A stretch of 64,000 nucleotides of DNA from Cryomorpha sp963741985 (GTDB lineage Bacteria; Bacteroidota; Bacteroidia; Flavobacteriales_D; Cryomorphaceae): NCBI GenBank assembly GCA_963741985.1, contig CAVUKD010000005.1:1-64000 (forward strand), written 5' to 3'. How positions within the stretch are numbered: the stretch's first letter is position 1; every line of letters starts with the position of its first letter. Below, piece by piece: positions 59,020 through 64,000 of the stretch. The notes below the pieces were generated by a model. It made no database searches and was not told the DNA's origin. It saw nothing but the letters and a program-made list of their open reading frames with translations. The translations under genes and the position numbers were made by a program.

Positions 59020-60261
59020 GTGAAAAATAACCATAAAGCATCCCTCGGTTTTATATTCATCACCGTTTTGGTAGATGTAATCGGTATTGGAATAATCATT
59101 CCTGTTCTGCCCGCCCTTATTGAAAAACTTTCCGGACAAGGCTTGAGTGAAGCGTCACGTATTGGGGGATGGCTGATGTTTGCTTACGCCATAATGCAAT
59201 TCCTTTGTGCACCGCTATTAGGAGCGTTGAGCGATAAATTTGGCCGTCGACCGATTATTCTAATTGCCTTGCTCGGTCTGGGTCTCGACTATATTTTTCA
59301 CGCATTTGCACCCACGTTGGGGTGGCTTTTCGTGGGGCGTGTGCTCGCTGGAATGTCAGGTGCGAGTTTTACGGTAGCAACGGCGTATATTGCGGATATC
59401 AGTACGCCGGAAAAGAAAGCCCAGAATTTCGGACTTGTTGGTGCGGCCTTTGGTTTGGGCTTTATCATTGGTCCTGTTATCGGTGGCCTAGCGGCAAAAT
59501 GGGGAGTTCAGGCGCCATTTTTGGTGGCAGCTGTGCTGAGTCTTCTCAATTTCATGTACGGATTGATTTTTATTCCTGAATCGCTGAGCACCGAAAACCG
59601 AATTTCAAAGGTCGAATGGCGAAAGGCCAATCCAGTGGGAGGATTAATTAAATTAAGGCAGTTTCCAGCGGTGCTCGGTTTTATTATTCCGTTTTTCTTT
59701 ATTTATATCGCAGGATATTCTGTGCAATCCACCTGGACATTTTTTACGATGTATGAGTTTCATTGGAATGAAACCACCGTAGGATGGTCGCTGGCCGCTG
59801 TAGGTATGGTGGTTGCCATCGTTCAGGGAGGGCTTATCCGATTTGTGGTAAAATGGCTTGGGCAAAAAAGAACAATTCTTGTCGGGATGTCGTTTTGGAT
59901 TATTGGGTTGGTTCTGTTTTCAATTGCTACACAACCATGGATGATGTTTGCAATCATAGTTCCTTATTGTCTTGGCGGTGTTGCAGGACCAACTCTTCAA
60001 GGAATTATTTCCAATTTTGTACCCGATAATATGCAGGGCCAACTGCAGGGAACACTTACGAGCGTAATGAGCCTTACAGCAATTGTGGGGCCACCACTGA
60101 TGACATATATCTTCTACATTTTTACCGGTGATAATGCCATTTTAAATTTTCCCGGCGCGCCTTTTGCAGCGGGAGCTATTCTTATGTTTATTTCAATGAT
60201 TTTTACTTTTTTCGAACTGAAGAAAATGGATCATCTCCATCCGGAGAGATCTAAAGATTAA
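59020..60261 (+). CDS. TCR/Tet family MFS transporter
   Basis: 413 aa, GTG start. Twelve membrane segments. Tet-family marks: FIFITVLVDVIGIGIIIPVLPALIE (about residues 8-32), GALSDKFGRRPIIL (motif A, about 81-94), GASFTVATAYIADISTPEKKAQNFGLVGAAFGLGFIIGPVIGG (motif C region, split here: GLGFIIGPVIGG). Proton-driven exporter of tetracycline-like or other drugs or metabolites; resistance cannot be claimed from this sequence. Follows the uncharacterised gene by 69 bp with its own promoter element. Confidence 0.9.
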   Translation: MKNNHKASLGFIFITVLVDVIGIGIIIPVLPALIEKLSGQGLSEASRIGGWLMFAYAIMQFLCAPLLGALSDKFGRRPIILIALLGLGLDYIFHAFAPTLGWLFVGRVLAGMSGASFTVATAYIADISTPEKKAQNFGLVGAAFGLGFIIGPVIGGLAAKWGVQAPFLVAAVLSLLNFMYGLIFIPESLSTENRISKVEWRKANPVGGLIKLRQFPAVLGFIIPFFFIYIAGYSVQSTWTFFTMYEFHWNETTVGWSLAAVGMVVAIVQGGLIRFVVKWLGQKRTILVGMSFWIIGLVLFSIATQPWMMFAIIVPYCLGGVAGPTLQGIISNFVPDNMQGQLQGTLTSVMSLTAIVGPPLMTYIFYIFTGDNAILNFPGAPFAAGAILMFISMIFTFFELKKMDHLHPERSKD

Positions 60262-60360
60262 GATTTTGAAAATCCTATAATACAGGAAAGTCGGTATAAG
60301 TCTGTTCTAATTAGTTGAAAGAATCTATTACCTTACGCTTCTAAATTTTGAAACCAAAGA

Positions 60361-63300
60361 ATGAAAAGATCTTTACAGTCACTCGGTGCGATTTTATTCA
60401 CCTTAATCGCTACAAATTTATTTGCCCAGCCCTCTCAAATAGCAGAAATTCAAGGCTATTTATCCAAAGAAAACAATAATCTTAAACCTGATGATTACCA
60501 GAATCTTCGGGTAACCAATTTCTTTAAATCAGCACAAAATGAAGCAACCTATCTATATGCTTCACAGGCAATCAATGGAATACGAATTGCAAACTCAAGT
60601 CTAACCGCAGTATTTGACGTCCATGGGAATCTGAGGAATGTGGCCCCGTTTTTTTATAAAAATGTACGGGAAAGCGCCAATGATGCCTCACCTAGTATTG
60701 ATCTTTCACGGGCGGTGAAATCACAGTTGGAGAGCGCTATTCCCGGAATTGAAATCAATTTTCATCCCAACCAAAACAAAAATCTTACGATAACCGCCTA
60801 TAATTTTAGCCACAGCTCTCAGGCTGAACTTGTTTACTATGCAATGCCCGAAGGCACTATTAATCTGGCCTGGTCTTTTGATTGCCCTTTTCCTGACAAA
60901 ACGCATTGGTATCACTATTTTGTCGATGCCCACAACGGAGAGCTTCTGAATAAAATCGATTGGCAGGTAGAATGTTCTGCCGGCATGGAATCCGCTACCA
61001 GACAAACCGCTCCATCAAATTCAGTGCAAGTATTATTGACTCCTGAGGATGGTTCGGGTTATGAAGTGCTGGAATTTCCAGTAGAAAGCCCTAATCATGG
61101 TTCACGCACACTTGCCACAGAACCGGCGACTGCCTCGGCTTCACCTTATGGGTGGCACGACACCAATGGAATCGATGGCGCAGAATATACCATAACCCGG
61201 GGAAATAATGTGTACGCATATGAGGACGCCAATGACTTGGACAGTCCCGGTTTTTCGCCCAACGGTGGTTCTCAGTTGTTATTCAATTATCCGTATAATC
61301 AGGATCAAACAGCCGAGTCGTATCAGTCTGCAGCTATTACTAATCTTTTTTATGCAAATAACCGCATACATGATATTCTGAATCAATATGGTTTTGATGA
61401 GATATCTGGCAATTTTCAACGGATGAATTATTCCGGAAATGGAGATTCTGATGACGCAGTACGTGCAGAAGCACAGGATGGCGGTGGATCTAATAACGCG
61501 AATTTTGCCACGCCTCCTGATGGATTTAACCCGCGTATGCAGATGTATTTATGGCAATCGGGCACTTACAACAATCTTTTTGTGGTAAACAGTCCTTCCG
61601 AAATTGCCGGAGGATATCTCTCGAGCAGCGTAGCGGGTTTTGGACCCAATATTCCAATCGGAGGAATCACTGCAAATATGGCTTTGGCCAATGATGGGGT
61701 AATACCCAATGTGAATGATGGTTGCGAGCCTATATCGAACAGCCTTACCGGAAAAATTGCTATTCTATATCGCGGTTCCTGCGATTTTGTCGTTAAAGTA
61801 AAAAATGCCCAAAATGCAGGTGCCATAGCGTGTGTTGTCATAAATAATGTGGGAGACGGCGTATTAGCAATGGGTGGTATCGATAATACCATAACTATTC
61901 CATCGATAATGATCGGTCAGACCGATGGTGAAGCAATTATTGCCGCTTTAGGCAATGGCACCGTGAATGCCACTTTGAACGGAAATGTACCTATTCAAAT
62001 CTACGATGGCAGTTTTGATAACGGAATCATTACCCATGAGTATGTCCACGGGGTAAGTAATCGACTTACTGGTGGAAGTGCTAATTCCGATTGCCTTTCG
62101 AACGAAGAGCAAATGGGAGAGGGATGGAGCGACTGGTATTCGGTGATGCTCACAATGAACATGGATTTGGCTAATCCTGCGCATCGTCCAATGGGTACCT
62201 TTGCGTCAGGCGACCCTGTGGACGGAAATGGAATTCGTCCCGTACCTTATGATACAAGCATGGTTATCAACTCCTACACTTATGCCGATCTTGGCAATAA
62301 CGAAATATCCGTACCCCACGGCGTAGGATTCGTGTGGGCAACCATGCTTTGGGATCTTTCTTGGGCTTTTATGGATGAATATGGATATGACCCTGATCTG
62401 GACAACGGTACTGGCGGCAATAATATGGCCTTAACATTAATAACAGATGCTTTGAAATTACAAGTATGTGAGCCCGGATTTATTGATGGCCGCGATGCAA
62501 TTCTGCTGGCGGATGAATTGGACAATGATGGTGCTAATGCTTGTATGATCTGGAAAGTTTTTGCCCGCCGAGGATTGGGTTACAGCGCGAGTCAGGGAAG
62601 TTCGCAAAGCCGAACCGATGGAACCGCAGCGTATGATATTCCTCCAACTTGTACACCTTCGTTGGCTGCTCCCGAAGCTGCTTTTTCAAGCAATATAGAT
62701 CAAACCTGTAACGGAATTGTTCAATTTAGCGATGAGAGCATAAATATTCCTCAGACCTGGACTTGGGATTTTGGCGACGGGACGACTTCCGAAGAACAGA
62801 ATCCATTTCATGTATATGAAACCGAAGGAATTTACACGGTTTCATTAGAAGTGTCAAATGAATTGGGTATGGACTCATCAACTCAAATTGACTTAATTGA
62901 ATTTACGTCTCCAGATGCACCCACGGCTGTCGGAGCTTCCGGATGTAGTGGTGATACCCTTTCGTTGACAGCGACGAGTATTGATGGATCAGTGCAATGG
63001 CTAAATGAAGCAGGTGATATACTTGCCGAAGGAAATGAATTGAATGTCGCTCTCACGAATTCTTCGCAGACCTATTTTGCGCAAAGCCTGATAACAACAG
63101 CAACTGCAAGCCATGTAGGGCCTGTTGATACCAATTTTGGGACCGGTGGAAATCATGGAAGCACCTTCACCGGAACTGTTGATTTTACTACCTATCAACC
63201 CTTAACCATCCATTCGGCTTATGTAGTAAGTGGACAAACCGGCCAGCGCGTTATCTCGTTGTGGCAAGGTGCAGGTGGTTCGGGTCAATTGCTCCAGGAA

Positions 63301-64000
63301 GTTGTGGTAAATATTGACTTTACCGGTGCAGGCACGATTGATCTTGGACTTGAAATCGACGAGCCCGGATCGTACAGTATTGGATTAAATCAGGCGAATC
63401 TATATAGAAATGATAGCGGAGCGGATTATCCGTATGTCAATCCCGGACTTATGACCATCACTGGTAGCTCTGCCGGCCCGGAGTTTTATTACTATCTCTA
63501 CAACCTGGAGGTAAGCCCCTTGCCATGTTTGAGCGAGCCTGTGGAAGTAGTTGCCGGGTGGCTCGGTAGTGCGCAGTTCGCTGCTTCGGTCGATGACCTC
63601 ACCGTTACTTTCGTTTCCACATCCGCAGGTGCCACCTCATGGGAGTGGAGCTTTGGCGACGGGTCCACTTCTACTGAAGAAAACCCGATACATACCTATG
63701 CTGAAGGTGGTACTTACGTGGTTACTCTTACCACCGGTTCAGGGTGTACGTTTACCGTAAATGTTGAAGTAGGAACTACCGGAATCGATTCGTATCAGAA
63801 CAGCGGTTTTGCGATAATGCCAAATCCGGCCGACAATGAACTTCATATTGAAAATACCTCCAATATCGCAGCGGTAGAGAGTATCGTACTCTATGATATT
63901 GAGGGTAGGGTAGTAGCGAAAGAAGAAGTGGTTGCAAGCAAAAGCTGGACAATACATGTTAAATCCATTCCTTCGGGCATGTATATGATATCCATTCTCG
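60361..64000 (+). CDS. Fungalysin (M36) metallopeptidase with PA, PKD and T9SS type A domains, 3' end outside window
   Basis: At least 1,213 aa, open to the window edge. Signal peptide to about residue 22 (TNLFAQ), FTP-type propeptide to about 210, then an M36 catalytic region with HEYVH at residues 559-563 (two zinc ligands and catalytic Glu560) and GEGWSDW with Glu587 as third ligand. A PA domain is inserted at about 447-523 (GKIAILYRGSCDFVVKVKNAQNAG split: YRGSCDF). PKD domains WDFGDGTTSEEQNPFHVYE-like at about 774-843 and WSFGDGSTSTEENP at about 1,069-1,137 follow, then a type A sorting domain (IMPNPADNELHI, GMYMISIL). Exported by the type IX system to degrade extracellular protein. Confidence 0.92.
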   Translation, partial: MKRSLQSLGAILFTLIATNLFAQPSQIAEIQGYLSKENNNLKPDDYQNLRVTNFFKSAQNEATYLYASQAINGIRIANSSLTAVFDVHGNLRNVAPFFYKNVRESANDASPSIDLSRAVKSQLESAIPGIEINFHPNQNKNLTITAYNFSHSSQAELVYYAMPEGTINLAWSFDCPFPDKTHWYHYFVDAHNGELLNKIDWQVECSAGMESATRQTAPSNSVQVLLTPEDGSGYEVLEFPVESPNHGSRTLATEPATASASPYGWHDTNGIDGAEYTITRGNNVYAYEDANDLDSPGFSPNGGSQLLFNYPYNQDQTAESYQSAAITNLFYANNRIHDILNQYGFDEISGNFQRMNYSGNGDSDDAVRAEAQDGGGSNNANFATPPDGFNPRMQMYLWQSGTYNNLFVVNSPSEIAGGYLSSSVAGFGPNIPIGGITANMALANDGVIPNVNDGCEPISNSLTGKIAILYRGSCDFVVKVKNAQNAGAIACVVINNVGDGVLAMGGIDNTITIPSIMIGQTDGEAIIAALGNGTVNATLNGNVPIQIYDGSFDNGIITHEYVHGVSNRLTGGSANSDCLSNEEQMGEGWSDWYSVMLTMNMDLANPAHRPMGTFASGDPVDGNGIRPVPYDTSMVINSYTYADLGNNEISVPHGVGFVWATMLWDLSWAFMDEYGYDPDLDNGTGGNNMALTLITDALKLQVCEPGFIDGRDAILLADELDNDGANACMIWKVFARRGLGYSASQGSSQSRTDGTAAYDIPPTCTPSLAAPEAAFSSNIDQTCNGIVQFSDESINIPQTWTWDFGDGTTSEEQNPFHVYETEGIYTVSLEVSNELGMDSSTQIDLIEFTSPDAPTAVGASGCSGDTLSLTATSIDGSVQWLNEAGDILAEGNELNVALTNSSQTYFAQSLITTATASHVGPVDTNFGTGGNHGSTFTGTVDFTTYQPLTIHSAYVVSGQTGQRVISLWQGAGGSGQLLQEVVVNIDFTGAGTIDLGLEIDEPGSYSIGLNQANLYRNDSGADYPYVNPGLMTITGSSAGPEFYYYLYNLEVSPLPCLSEPVEVVAGWLGSAQFAASVDDLTVTFVSTSAGATSWEWSFGDGSTSTEENPIHTYAEGGTYVVTLTTGSGCTFTVNVEVGTTGIDSYQNSGFAIMPNPADNELHIENTSNIAAVESIVLYDIEGRVVAKEEVVASKSWTIHVKSIPSGMYMISIL

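Noticed and set aside
59020..60261. Tetracycline resistance gene
   Set aside because: Tet-type MFS motifs are shared by many exporters; resistance cannot be claimed from sequence alone.
1..64000. CRISPR array, tRNA or rRNA genes, insertion sequence, phage genes
   Set aside because: No regularly spaced repeats, no cloverleaf or rRNA-like conserved segment, and no transposase or integrase frame was recognised.

Overview
The window is chromosomal DNA from a member of the Bacteroidota, most likely a Flavobacteriia/Cryomorphaceae-like marine or aquatic lineage; I cannot name a genus. The evidence is type IX secretion (T9SS) sorting domains of type A and type B, a SusC/SusD outer-membrane pair, a fused branched-chain 2-oxoacid dehydrogenase E1, families typical of the phylum (DUF4421, DUF2141, DUF3267, DUF5996), an almost complete absence of Shine-Dalgarno sequences, and many -7 promoter elements of the form TAnnTTTG or TAnnTTCG close to start codons. 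I see no rRNA, tRNA, CRISPR array, insertion sequence or phage.

Layout. 1-8,260: a frameshifted secreted prolyl oligopeptidase (cut by the window edge), an AraC/GyrI regulator overlapping a DUF3267 membrane protein, a DUF5996 protein, a secreted beta-helix/T9SS pair, then a scar with 3' remnants of another AraC/GyrI gene and of a methyltransferase. 8,451-19,815: a same-strand series, partly GC-rich, with a DUF2064 glycosyltransferase, a YnjBCD-like ABC importer, a nucleoside hydrolase, a methylthioribose-kinase-like kinase and a SusC/SusD pair, ending in a strong terminator. 19,926-31,440: MarC, a histidine kinase without its phospho-accepting histidine, a coiled-coil membrane protein, a GNAT protein, an LPP20-like lipoprotein, a patatin lipase, an MFS transporter, two tandem DUF4421 proteins, an FkbM methyltransferase and small envelope proteins. 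31,437-42,402: PaaE, fused E1, DUF2254, peptide deformylase with a TPR lipoprotein, an RnfD-like/DUF2330 pair, a lone T9SS type B domain, an AlkD-like protein and DUF2461. 42,399-49,296: a phenylacetate degradation cluster, in transcription order paaA-B-C-D-G-H-I-thiolase-paaY. 49,380-64,000: a GT39 membrane glycosyltransferase, a lipoprotein, DUF2141, CorA, an S9 peptidase, an SDR-GT2-small membrane protein-unknown protein string, a Tet-type MFS exporter and a large fungalysin (M36) peptidase running off the end.

How genes work together. The clearest pathway is aerobic phenylacetyl-CoA catabolism: PaaABCDE epoxidises the ring, PaaG isomerises, and PaaH and the thiolase shorten the chain. PaaE sits about 14 kb away from the rest, and PaaK and PaaZ are not in the window. 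The most intriguing unit is the 8.4-19.8 kb series, which reads as one route for a nucleoside-like compound: outer-membrane uptake (SusCD), inner-membrane uptake (YnjBCD-like), glycosidic cleavage (nucleoside hydrolase) and sugar phosphorylation (kinase). Its substrate is unknown and the link is inference from gene order.

Three otherwise well-conserved genes contain four reading-frame breaks, each mended by removing one base. They look like consensus insertion errors or very recent pseudogenes.
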